NCBI RefSeq assembly: GCF_001524445.2
Contig: NZ_CP013417.1
Coordinates: forward strand, 1,798,001-1,862,000
From: Burkholderia savannae
Lineage (GTDB): Bacteria > Pseudomonadota > Gammaproteobacteria > Burkholderiales > Burkholderiaceae
Length of the DNA stretch: 64,000 nt
Reading direction: 5' to 3'
This document shows positions 18,274 through 27,047 of the stretch, in pieces. Position 1 is the first letter of the stretch. The number at the start of each line of letters is the position of its first letter. The notes below the pieces were generated by a model that did no database searches, was not told the DNA's origin, and worked only from the letters and a program-made list of their open reading frames with translations. The position numbers were made by a program, and so were the translations under genes.

Positions 18274-21200
18274 AGGATGAGCTCGTCTTTTTCGGTGTCG
18301 TCGAGGGGCGACGGCCGCAGGGGCGTGTGCGCGACGGGCGCGGCCGGCGCGAGCGTGTCGAGCGCGCGGGCGAGTTCGCGAATCGTCGGGTGATTGAACG
18401 CGGTCATCACGGGCAGCGTCACCTTCAGGCGATCGGCGACGGTCGCGATCATCCGGGTGGCCAGCAGCGAATGTCCGCCGAGTTCGAAGAAGTTTTCCGT
18501 CACGCCGATCGGCTCGCGTTGCAGCAGCGTTTGCCAGACGTCGCGCAGCATCGCTTCGGTGTCGTTCGCGGGCGGCGCGAGATGCGCGGCGGCGTGCGAG
18601 CGCTCGGCATCGTCAGGCACGGGAAGCCGCTTGCGGTCGAGCTTGCCGTTGGGAGTGAGGGGAAGGGCGTCGAGGAAGACGAACGCGGCGGGGATCATGT
18701 AGGCGGGGAGGAAGGCGGCGAGCGCGGCGCGCAGGTCGGCGGCGGAGGCGGCCTGGGGGTCGTGCGGGACGACGTAGGCGACGAGCTGGGCATCGCCGGC
18801 GCGCTCGAGGGCGATGACGGCGGCTTCGCGAACGCCGTCGCAGGCGCCGAGGCGCGCGTCGATCTCGCCGAGCTCGATGCGAAAGCCGCGGATCTTGACC
18901 TGATGGTCGAGTCGGCCGAGGAATTCGAGCTGTCCGTCGGGGAGCCATCGCACGAGGTCGCCGGTGCGGTAGAGGCGGCGCACGGGGGAGTCGTGGAGGG
19001 GGTTGTCGACGAAGCGCTCGGCGGTGAGCTCGGGCCGGCCGAGGTAGCCGCGCGCGAGGCCGGCGCCGCCGAGGAAGAGCTCGCCGGGCACGCCGACGGG
19101 CTGCAGTTGCCCGGCGGCGGAGAGGACGAAGGCCTGGGTGTTGGAGATGGGGGAGCCGATGGAGGGTCGGCCGCGCGGGGTGCGCAGGGCGCAGGTCGAA
19201 TAGGTGGTGTCCTCGGAGGGGCCGTAGAGGTCGTAGACGCGCTCGACGCCGGCGTCGTAGAGGGCGTCGACGAGGCTCTGGCGCAGGGGTTCGCCGGCGA
19301 GGTTGACGGTGCGCACGGAGGCGGGGAGGCGGCCGGTCTGCAAGAGCGCGTGAATGGCGGAGGGGACGGAGTTGACGAGGCGGACGAGTCCGTCGGGGAG
19401 CTCGGGCAGGGCGAGGACGTCGCGCACGAGGACGATGCGACCGGCGGCGGCGAGGGTGGCGAAGATCTCGAAGACGGACAGGTCGAAGCAGACCGAGGTG
19501 GAGGCGAGGACGCCGTCGAACGACTCGGGGGGGAAGGTGCGGCGGGCCCAGTCGATGAAGGAGACGGCGTTGCGGTGCTCGATCATCACGCCCTTGGGGG
19601 AGCCGGTGGAGCCGGAGGTGTAGATGAGATAGGCGAGATGATGGGGGGCGAGGCCGACGTCGGCGGGGTCGGGGTTGTGATCCGGGGCGCGGCCGAGGCG
19701 GTCGACCAGGCCGGGATCGTCGAGGTGGACGACGTGGCGGACGGTGGAGTCGCCGGCGAGGGCGAAGGAGCGGGAGGCGATGACGCACTGTGCGCGGGAG
19801 TCGCGCAGCATGTAGTCGATGCGCTCGCGGGGGTAGGCGGGATCGAGGGGGAGATAGGCGGAGCCGGCCTTGAGGACGGCGAGCAGCGAGACGACGAGTT
19901 CGGTCGAGCGCTCGAGGCAGACGCCGACGAGGGAGTCTGGGGCGAGGCCGAGCGGCCGCAGCAGATGGGCGAGGCGGTTGGCGCGCGCGTTGAGCTCGCG
20001 GTAGGTGAGCGCGACGCCGTTGCAGTGGAGCGCGATGCGCTGGGGAAAGCGGTCGGCCTGTTCCTCGAAGAGGCGGTGGATGCAGGCGAGTTCGGGATAG
20101 GGGGCGGCGGTGCGGTTCCAGCGCTGGAGGAGCCGGCGTTCGTCGTCGGGGAGGAGGTCGAGCTGCGCGACGGGGGTGTCGGGTCGGCGCAGGGCGTCGG
20201 CGACGAGGCTGTCGAAGCGCTCGGCGAAGCGTGAGACGGTGTCGTGCTCGAAGAGCGCGCATGCATACTCCCAGACGAGGCGGAGGCGGCCGTCGGGCAG
20301 GGAGTCGATCTGGAGGCTGAGGTCGAACTTGGCGGGGATGACGGGGTTGCCGAGCGAGCGGGCGTGGAGGCCGGCGAGGTGCAGCGGGGGCGAGTCGTTG
20401 TTGTTCAGGGAGAGCATGACCTGAAACAACGGGGCATGGGCGAGGCTGCGCGCGGGGTTGATGGCGTCGACGAGCTGCTCGAAGGGGAGCTGCTGGTGCT
20501 CGTAGGCGTCGAGCAGGCGCTGCCGGGACTGCAGGAGCAGGGCGTGAAAGGAGAGATCCGGGTCGACGCGGCTGCGCAGGACGAGGGTGTTGACGAAGAA
20601 GCCGACGATCGGGGCGAGCTCGGGGCGCGGGCGGTTGGCGACGGGGGAGCCGACGACGACGTCGGCGGTGCCGGAGAGCCTGGAGAGGAAGGCGGCGAAG
20701 GCGGCCTGGAGGACCATGAAGAGGGTGGCCTGCCGGGAGGAGGCGAACTGGAGGAGATCGCGGTGCCGGGAGGCGTCGAGGTGCCGGACGATCTGCCCGC
20801 TGCGATGATCGGCGAGGGCGGGCCGGGGGCGATCGAGGGGCAGGTTGTGGACGGTGGGCAGATCGTGCAGCGCCGCCGTCCAATAGGCGAGATCGCGTTC
20901 GCGCGTCGGCGAATCATCGTCGCGGGCGCCGGCCGCGCCGGCCGATGCCGGCGCCGACAGGCGCGCGGGGTCGAGCGTGCCGTCGAGCGTGAGCGGCAGC
21001 GCGGGCAGCACGACGATCGCGTCGGGCGTGAGCTCGGCGGGCAAGGCCGCACCTGCGTCACGCAACAAGTCGGGCGTCGACAGGATCGCGCCCGCGCGCG
21101 GCGTGACGTAAGCGACGCGCTCGTGACCGGTGTCGCCCGCGGTGCGCCGAAGGATCGCGATTGCGTCGCTTACGCCGTCTTGCGCCGACAGCCAGGCTTC

Positions 21201-23231
21201 GACGTGCCGCGCGCCGGCCCAGGAACCGTAGCCGCGCGTCGGCGCGTCGGCGCGTCCGAGATATTCGACGACGCCGTCGGCGCGCCAGCGCGCGAGGTCG
21301 CCGGTATCGCGCGGCCCGCGGCGCTCGTCGACGTCGGGATGTTCGCCGACGTCGGGGCGAACGGAGTCGACGTGCGGCGTGTTCGCATCCCGCCGCGCCG
21401 ATGCGGGCGTGCGCGCATCGCCGACGTACACGCGCCCGGCGATCCCGGGCGGCACGGGCCGCTTGCGCGCATCCAGTATCTGCAGCGTGACGCCGTCCGC
21501 CGGACAGCCGAGCACGCACGTTTCGTCGCTCGACGGCTCCGTCGCCGCGCTAAGCGTCCACGCGGCGACGGGACCGGCGAACGCGTTCGCGTCATGGAGC
21601 GCGACGACGCGCAAGTGCGGATATTTGTCGAGCCATGGCGCGATACGGCGCGCACTCGCCGGCTCGCCTTCCAGGAATACGTGCCGCACGCCCGACAATT
21701 CCCGATGCCGCTCGGCGTCGACGAGTGCGTGGAAGAAGCTCGGCGCGACGTTCAACACGGTGATGCCGCGCGCGGCGATCTCGCGGAGCACGGCGTCGGG
21801 ATCGAAGCGCGCGTCGCTGAAATGCACCTGCGCGCCGATCAGCAGCGGCGTCAGGATGTGCTTTTGCGCGGCCGCCGTATCGAAGCTCGTCGTCACGAGG
21901 AAGCGGTCCGCTGCGTCGAGCGAGAACGCCCGGGCGTACCAGCGCGCGACGTCGCGCAGGTCGCGATGAGTCGCGACGACGGCGTGCGCAACGCCGCCTG
22001 ACGGGCGGGTGACGAAGGCCGGAAGGCCGGAATCGAAAGCGCCTGCGCCTGCGTCGGATTCGGCGGATTCGACGTCTCGCGAGCTCGCCGCGTGGTGCGG
22101 CACGCTTTGCGCCAGGTCTTGCGCCGCGTCCGCGTCGAGCTTCAGCACCGGCGGGTCCGAGCCGTCGAGATACGCGGAGAGCGCCGCCTGCACGAGCGTC
22201 GCGCCGGGCGCGAAATCGCGCAGCCGCGCGCTCAGCTCCGCGGGCGGCCTCGCCGGGTCGAGGATCGTATAGGCGGCGCCCGTTTCCAGCACGCCGAGGA
22301 TGCCGGCGACCAGATCGGCCCCCGGGCCGGCGTAAATCGCGACGCGATCGAGCGGTCCGATGCCGAGCGCTCGCAGTCGTCGCGCGACGTCGGCCGCGCG
22401 AGACGCGAGCTCGGCGTACCGCATCGGCGCATCGCCGGACTGGACGGCCGGCGCGTCGGGCTCGGCCGCCGCGCGCGCGAAGAAGGCCTGATGCGCGAGC
22501 GGACCTGTCGCGTTGATCGCGGCGCCGCGCTCCCATTGTTCGAGCAGGCGTGCGCGTTGCGCGGGCGGGAGCGGGTCGAGCTCGTCGAGCGCAGCGTCGG
22601 CCGCGCTCGCGCCGAGCTGCGACACGACGTGAAGCCACTGTTCGACGAACGCGTCGAGCGCCTGCCGGGAAAAGAGTCCGGCCGCCGCGCGCGCGGCGAC
22701 GCATGCGCCCTCGCCCGAGATCGCGAACGCGATGGCGAGTTGCGCATCCGGAAGCGCGTGCGGGTCGGGGGGCGTCTGCGTCGCCGCGATCACGACATGC
22801 GGCCAGGCGTCGACCGGGCCGCCGGGATGCGCGAGCCAGCCGTCGCTGTCCGCGAGCAATTCGCCGACCGTCTGCCGGCCGGGCGGCGTCGTCGACAGCG
22901 CCGAGTACGTCGCCGCGCGCACGTCGTGCGTGAGTGCAAGCGCGAGCGCCGTTGCGCTTGCGGCATGTTCGGTGATGCGCGCCACCAGCACGCGCGCCGC
23001 CGAGACGAAAAGCGCCCGCGGATCGACCGACAGGCGTTGCGCCTGCTCGGCGAGTCGCGCGAGCCAGTCGCCGTCGAGCGGGCGGCGGCAGTGCGCTTGC
23101 TCCGCGCCCGCCGCGCGCGGCAGCGTGTGGGTGAGGTCGAGCCACGCGGGCCGTGCGGCGGGGGGCTTGCCGAGTCTCGAGATCAACGCGCGCTTGAAGT
23201 TCGGCGCGCCCGTTCGAATGGTCGTGCTCAT
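18270..23231 (-). CDS. NRPS B: eroded C/A relic followed by half-C, A and T domains
   Basis: 1653 residues. 1-~235 looks like the C-terminal half of a decayed C domain. ~240-765 is a degenerate A domain: core A3 reads VTRPSGGVAHAVV instead of YTSGSTGKPKG, and the core A10 lysine is lost (LTLDGTLDP where NGKLD is expected), so it cannot adenylate. At ~774 a second C-terminal half of a C domain begins, without any HHxxxDG motif, then an intact A domain with the same D-L-F-N-N-A-L-T-Y pocket as NRPS A (Ala predicted), and a T domain with FFELGGHSL. With no working C domain of its own, it probably pairs with the terminal C domain of NRPS C. It starts 28 bases after the ATP-grasp/lyase stop and overlaps NRPS A by four bases. 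Confidence 0.88.
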   Translation of the reverse strand: MSTTIRTGAPNFKRALISRLGKPPAARPAWLDLTHTLPRAAGAEQAHCRRPLDGDWLARLAEQAQRLSVDPRALFVSAARVLVARITEHAASATALALALTHDVRAATYSALSTTPPGRQTVGELLADSDGWLAHPGGPVDAWPHVVIAATQTPPDPHALPDAQLAIAFAISGEGACVAARAAAGLFSRQALDAFVEQWLHVVSQLGASAADAALDELDPLPPAQRARLLEQWERGAAINATGPLAHQAFFARAAAEPDAPAVQSGDAPMRYAELASRAADVARRLRALGIGPLDRVAIYAGPGADLVAGILGVLETGAAYTILDPARPPAELSARLRDFAPGATLVQAALSAYLDGSDPPVLKLDADAAQDLAQSVPHHAASSRDVESAESDAGAGAFDSGLPAFVTRPSGGVAHAVVATHRDLRDVARWYARAFSLDAADRFLVTTSFDTAAAQKHILTPLLIGAQVHFSDARFDPDAVLREIAARGITVLNVAPSFFHALVDAERHRELSGVRHVFLEGEPASARRIAPWLDKYPHLRVVALHDANAFAGPVAAWTLSAATEPSSDETCVLGCPADGVTLQILDARKRPVPPGIAGRVYVGDARTPASARRDANTPHVDSVRPDVGEHPDVDERRGPRDTGDLARWRADGVVEYLGRADAPTRGYGSWAGARHVEAWLSAQDGVSDAIAILRRTAGDTGHERVAYVTPRAGAILSTPDLLRDAGAALPAELTPDAIVVLPALPLTLDGTLDPARLSAPASAGAAGARDDDSPTRERDLAYWTAALHDLPTVHNLPLDRPRPALADHRSGQIVRHLDASRHRDLLQFASSRQATLFMVLQAAFAAFLSRLSGTADVVVGSPVANRPRPELAPIVGFFVNTLVLRSRVDPDLSFHALLLQSRQRLLDAYEHQQLPFEQLVDAINPARSLAHAPLFQVMLSLNNNDSPPLHLAGLHARSLGNPVIPAKFDLSLQIDSLPDGRLRLVWEYACALFEHDTVSRFAERFDSLVADALRRPDTPVAQLDLLPDDERRLLQRWNRTAAPYPELACIHRLFEEQADRFPQRIALHCNGVALTYRELNARANRLAHLLRPLGLAPDSLVGVCLERSTELVVSLLAVLKAGSAYLPLDPAYPRERIDYMLRDSRAQCVIASRSFALAGDSTVRHVVHLDDPGLVDRLGRAPDHNPDPADVGLAPHHLAYLIYTSGSTGSPKGVMIEHRNAVSFIDWARRTFPPESFDGVLASTSVCFDLSVFEIFATLAAAGRIVLVRDVLALPELPDGLVRLVNSVPSAIHALLQTGRLPASVRTVNLAGEPLRQSLVDALYDAGVERVYDLYGPSEDTTYSTCALRTPRGRPSIGSPISNTQAFVLSAAGQLQPVGVPGELFLGGAGLARGYLGRPELTAERFVDNPLHDSPVRRLYRTGDLVRWLPDGQLEFLGRLDHQVKIRGFRIELGEIDARLGACDGVREAAVIALERAGDAQLVAYVVPHDPQAASAADLRAALAAFLPAYMIPAAFVFLDALPLTPNGKLDRKRLPVPDDAERSHAAAHLAPPANDTEAMLRDVWQTLLQREPIGVTENFFELGGHSLLATRMIATVADRLKVTLPVMTAFNHPTIRELARALDTLAPAAPVAHTPLRPSPLDDTEKDELIL
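18609..20913 (-). repeat. 2.3-kb NRPS tract, copy 2
   Basis: Partner of 15229-17533. In NRPS B (residues ~774-1541) it is joined at its upstream edge to the decayed A domain (linker ASAGAAGARDDD, then SPTRERD) and at its downstream edge to that gene's own T domain. I see only about five amino-acid differences from copy 1, for example ALAGDSTV against ALDDGSTV. Confidence 0.95.
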
Positions 23232-23259
23232 AGGTGTTCTCTTTCGCGAATGGGGCGGA

Positions 23260-25926
23260 CTAATGGCTGGCGAGTTGCTGCACGGCGAGCCGTCGCATCT
23301 GTTCCGCTTCGCGCCAGATGTCCTGTCTGCGGCGCAAAGCGGCTTCGTCGTCGGCGAGCGCGTGGCATGCCCGCGCGACGCCGTGGTTCAGGTCCGCGGC
23401 GCCGGGGCCGCCGCCGAACCGGTGGCTTTGCGCCCAATGGAGCGGACGGCTCGACATGAAGTCGGGCTCGAGCGCGGCGAGCGCGTCGTAGCTCGACCGC
23501 CCGTGCGCGACGCTGTCGCGCACCGCCTGCGCGACTTGCGTGTGCGCGGTGCGGAAATCGAGCGACTGGCGCGCGACGAGCGATTCCGACACGGCCATCG
23601 CGGCGACCGCGGTCTCCTTCAGATGGTCGTCGATTCGTTCGCTCGCGGCGTCGAGCCCGTCGATCAGCAGCGCGGCGATCGTCGCCGCTTCCACGATCGC
23701 CGTGCATGCTTGCGCGATGAGGCCGTTCATCGGCGAGCCCGCTTCGAACGAATTCGTATACGGCGTTTTGCCGAGCGTCGCGGTGCAGCTCGCGAGCGCG
23801 CCGAGCGGAACGCCCGCGCGGCTCTTGACGAATTCGACGAGGAATGGATTCTTCTTTTGCGGCAGCATCGACGAGCCGCCCGTCAGCCCGTCGGGGAGCG
23901 ACACCAGTGCGAACTCGGCGGTGGTCCAGATCTGCAGGTCCTGCGCGATGCGCGAGAGCATCACGCCGATCGCGTTCGCGGCCGACAGGAAATGCAGCAC
24001 GCCGCTGCGGTTGGCCACGGCGTCGAGACTGTTCGACGCCGGCTGCTCGAAGCCGAGCAGCTTGCACACGAGCTCCGGATCGATCGGCAAGGTCGTGCCG
24101 CCGCCCGCGCCTGCGCCGAGCGGGCACACGTCGACGTGCCGATAGAGCGCGAGAAGCGCGCGGCATTCGTTCGCGAGCGCTTCGTCGTAGGCGAGAAGCT
24201 GATGCGCGAACGTGCCCGGCAGCGCCGGCTGGTACTGGCTGTAGATCGGAAACGCCCGGTCGACGTTCGCCGACGCCTTGAAGACGAGGCTGCGCCGCAG
24301 GTGCCACAGCGCGTCGAACACGCGCGATGTCGCGTCGCGCAGATGCAGCTTCGTCGTGGCCGCGTTGATGTCGTTGCGCGACCGGCCCGTTTGCAGCACG
24401 CCGCCGACTTCCTCGCCGAGCGTGTCGATCAGGTAGCGCTCGACGAGCATGTAGAGGCCGCGCGGCCGCGGTCGCGCGAGAAGCGGCGCATAGCGTTGCG
24501 CTCTCAGGCTCTGATGCGCGAGCAGAAGCGGCTTGATCCTGTCGAGTCCGACGACGTGCGTCGCGCCGAGCATCACGAGATGCGCCTCGTTCAGATCGAA
24601 CAGGTAGTCGAGCTCGGCGAGCGGCGCGTCCTCGTCCGCGCCGCCGTAGACGATCGCCTGCACGTGCGCGGGCAGGCCGGGTTTCACGGCATCGGCGGCA
24701 TGCGGCGCGGCCGCGTTCGCCGACGCGTCGGCGTCGATGTCGACGCGCAGTTCGGCGACCGCGCGATCGGCGAGCGCCTCGACCGATTCGCGATCGTCGC
24801 CCGCGCAGACGACGGCCGCGATGCGGTCGCGGAAGCTGCCTTCGAGCCGCAGCGCGTCGCCCGGCCGCGCGATCGGGTGGAAGTGCCTGAGCTCGGGGGC
24901 CGCGGCGACGTCGGGCGGCAGCGCGAGCGGGCCGCGCAGCACGCCTTCGCGCGCCGGCAGCGCGAAGCGGATCGCGCCGTAGCGTTTCGCGGTGAGATCG
25001 GCAAAGGCGGTGGCGCCCAGCCACATGTCGAGGATGTGGTCGAGCAGATCGGCGTCGAATACCTCGCCGAGGAGGACGGGAATGAGCCCGCCCGCGAGCC
25101 GCGGATTGATCTCGATGATCGTCACCGCGTCGTCGCGCACGCGCAGCTCGGTATGGGCGGGGCCGAACGCGTAGCCGACCGCGTCGAGCGCACGCAGCAC
25201 GGTGCTCTCGATGCGCTCCCGCCGCCGGCTCGACAGCGGCGCCGGGTAGTCGTGGCCGATCTCGACGAAGAGCGGCTCGGGCCCGAGACGCTTCCTGACG
25301 ACGCCGACGATTTGCGTCTTGCCGCCGATCGTCAGCGTTTCGACCGAATACTCGTCGCCTTCGACGTAGGCTTGCGCGAGGGCCGCGTGGGTGCCGGCGC
25401 GGCGCAGGCTGTCGCAGTGCTCGAATACTTCGTCCGCGTTTTCGCAACGGCGCACGCCGACGCTGCCCGATCCCATTCTCGGCTTGACGACGGCCGGATA
25501 GGCGAGGCCGTCGAGCCGGGGCGCGGCGGCCTCGTCGAGCGTCAGCGCGAGCGTGCGCGGCGCGTCGATGCCGCGTTCGGCGAGCACGTCCGCGAGCCGC
25601 TTCTTGTCGCGGCAGATGCGCGTCGCATCGGTGTTCGCGGTCGGCAGCCCGAGCCGCCGCGCGACTTCGCCCGCGACCTCGATGTAAAACTCGGACGACG
25701 AAAAAACGGCGACGACGCCGCCGAGCGAGGATACGAAACGGTGAACGGCGTCGGCGTCGCTCGTATCGATCGAGACCGTCACGACTCGGGTCGTGTCGAG
25801 AAACGGATACTTGTCGCGGTTCGCCGTGAGGAAGTAGGGCGTGAGGCCGCGATGCAGCGCCTTGCGGATGAAGAGCTCGCCCGTGCCGGTCGTGTTGCTC
25901 TCGATGAAGACAAAGATGCCCGTCAT
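23260..25926 (-). CDS. ATP-grasp / argininosuccinate lyase-like fusion
   Basis: 888 residues. 1-~400 is an ATP-grasp enzyme: a pre-ATP-grasp segment at the start, YPAVVKPRMGSGSVGVR for ATP binding, and VTIIEINPRLAGG for the metal site. ~430-888 is an argininosuccinate/adenylosuccinate lyase fold, with GRSRNDINAATTKLHLRD and the family signature GGSSMLPQKKNP. ASL-type enzymes release fumarate from an N-succinyl adduct. With the cysteine-synthase-like and kinase genes upstream, the lyase part fits the last step of 2,3-diaminobutyrate (or diaminopropionate) formation using aspartate nitrogen. The ATP-grasp part would form an amide or peptide bond, or could have lost activity. It lies 52 bases after the PLP enzyme gene and 28 before NRPS B. 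The fusion is visible; the pathway is inferred. Confidence 0.85.
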   Translation of the reverse strand: MTGIFVFIESNTTGTGELFIRKALHRGLTPYFLTANRDKYPFLDTTRVVTVSIDTSDADAVHRFVSSLGGVVAVFSSSEFYIEVAGEVARRLGLPTANTDATRICRDKKRLADVLAERGIDAPRTLALTLDEAAAPRLDGLAYPAVVKPRMGSGSVGVRRCENADEVFEHCDSLRRAGTHAALAQAYVEGDEYSVETLTIGGKTQIVGVVRKRLGPEPLFVEIGHDYPAPLSSRRRERIESTVLRALDAVGYAFGPAHTELRVRDDAVTIIEINPRLAGGLIPVLLGEVFDADLLDHILDMWLGATAFADLTAKRYGAIRFALPAREGVLRGPLALPPDVAAAPELRHFHPIARPGDALRLEGSFRDRIAAVVCAGDDRESVEALADRAVAELRVDIDADASANAAAPHAADAVKPGLPAHVQAIVYGGADEDAPLAELDYLFDLNEAHLVMLGATHVVGLDRIKPLLLAHQSLRAQRYAPLLARPRPRGLYMLVERYLIDTLGEEVGGVLQTGRSRNDINAATTKLHLRDATSRVFDALWHLRRSLVFKASANVDRAFPIYSQYQPALPGTFAHQLLAYDEALANECRALLALYRHVDVCPLGAGAGGGTTLPIDPELVCKLLGFEQPASNSLDAVANRSGVLHFLSAANAIGVMLSRIAQDLQIWTTAEFALVSLPDGLTGGSSMLPQKKNPFLVEFVKSRAGVPLGALASCTATLGKTPYTNSFEAGSPMNGLIAQACTAIVEAATIAALLIDGLDAASERIDDHLKETAVAAMAVSESLVARQSLDFRTAHTQVAQAVRDSVAHGRSSYDALAALEPDFMSSRPLHWAQSHRFGGGPGAADLNHGVARACHALADDEAALRRRQDIWREAEQMRRLAVQQLASH

Positions 25927-25978
25927 GTTGTGTACAGAACGTCGGTGGAAGGGGAGGGGCGAGCGCGCGGCCCGCGCG

Positions 25979-27043
25979 TCACGCGCCGGGCGCTTGCAGG
26001 TTTTGCCGCTCGGCGAGCGGCTTGCGCTGCCAGTCGATGCAGCTCCATTCGTCCGCGGCGATCACCTGATCGAGCCGGTCGACGGCGACGGGCGCGTCGC
26101 GCGGCACGTCGGCGATCTCGTCGTGCTCTTTCAGCCACCGCTCATCGAAGATCGTGTCCTGGTAGCGATAGCCGGTATCGGGCGCGATGAACAGGATCTT
26201 GCGATCGGGCTGGCGGGCGGCCTTGTAGTGCGCGACCCGGTAGGCGGCGCCGCTCGTCGGGCCGCAGAAGAGGCCGTGGCGCGCATGCAGCTCGATTGCC
26301 GCGCGGTTCGCCTGCGGGCTCGTCAGCCAATGGATCTCGTCGAACTGCGAGTGATCGAGAATCTTCGGCATGATGCTGTTGCCGAGGCCCCGTAGCGTGC
26401 GCTTGCCGTCCGGCAAGCCGAACAGCACGCTGTTGAACGTGTCGACGCCCGTCACGCGGATTGCGTCGCTGTGGCGGCGCAGGTGCGTCGCGAGGCCGAC
26501 CGACGAGCCGCCGGAGCCGACGCATGCAACGAGGTCGAACGCCGGTCCCGCCTCCGCGAGCAGCGTGTCGGCGAGCGCGCGGTACGCGTCGGGATTCTGC
26601 GGATTGTCGTACTGGCGAACCCAGAACGCGTTCGGATGCGCTTCGAGCAGTTGCGCGATGCGTGCGAGCCGCAGGCGCTGGAATGCGCCGAACGCGTCCG
26701 GTTTCTCGATGATGTCGACTTCCGCGCCGAGGTTGCGCAGCATGCCGCGCAATTTCGGGTCGATCGCCGGATCGCCGACGATCCGCAGCTTCAGCCCGTG
26801 CTCACGGCACACGACGGCGAGGCCGAGCGCGAAATTGCCGCTCGACGATTCGATGACGAGCGAATCGCGGTTGATGCGCCCGTCGCGCAGCGCCTGCTCG
26901 ATGATGTGCTTGGCCGGAATCACTTTCATGACTTCGAGCGCGACGGCGTAGAGATTGGGCGAGATCTGGACGATGCGCGGTTCCGCCATCGCATCGGACA
27001 CCTTCTCCTGCGTTTTCCTGATCGATGCTGCGTCGTATGTCAT
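25979..27043 (-). CDS. Cysteine synthase-like PLP enzyme (beta-replacement, diamino acid synthesis)
   Basis: 354 residues, PLP fold type II (CysK/SbnA group). The probable Schiff-base lysine is in VIPAKHIIEQAL; the substrate/phosphate loop is ESSSGNFALGLA; the cofactor-phosphate loop is VGSGGSSVG. A CysK would have GTGGT and a SVKDR lysine motif, so this is a divergent relative of the kind used for diaminopropionate or diaminobutyrate synthesis. The expected reaction is replacement of a beta-phosphate on O-phosphothreonine (or O-phosphoserine) by an amine such as aspartate. It starts four bases after the kinase stop with AGGTGA as ribosome site, and lies 52 bases before the lyase fusion. Confidence 0.83.
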   Translation of the reverse strand: MTYDAASIRKTQEKVSDAMAEPRIVQISPNLYAVALEVMKVIPAKHIIEQALRDGRINRDSLVIESSSGNFALGLAVVCREHGLKLRIVGDPAIDPKLRGMLRNLGAEVDIIEKPDAFGAFQRLRLARIAQLLEAHPNAFWVRQYDNPQNPDAYRALADTLLAEAGPAFDLVACVGSGGSSVGLATHLRRHSDAIRVTGVDTFNSVLFGLPDGKRTLRGLGNSIMPKILDHSQFDEIHWLTSPQANRAAIELHARHGLFCGPTSGAAYRVAHYKAARQPDRKILFIAPDTGYRYQDTIFDERWLKEHDEIADVPRDAPVAVDRLDQVIAADEWSCIDWQRKPLAERQNLQAPGA

Positions 27044-27047
27044 GAGC

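Noticed and set aside
14179..20234. Long open frames on the plus strand through NRPS A and B, rich in Gly, Glu and Val
   Set aside because: They are antisense shadows; their repetitive look reflects the codon bias of the duplicated tract.
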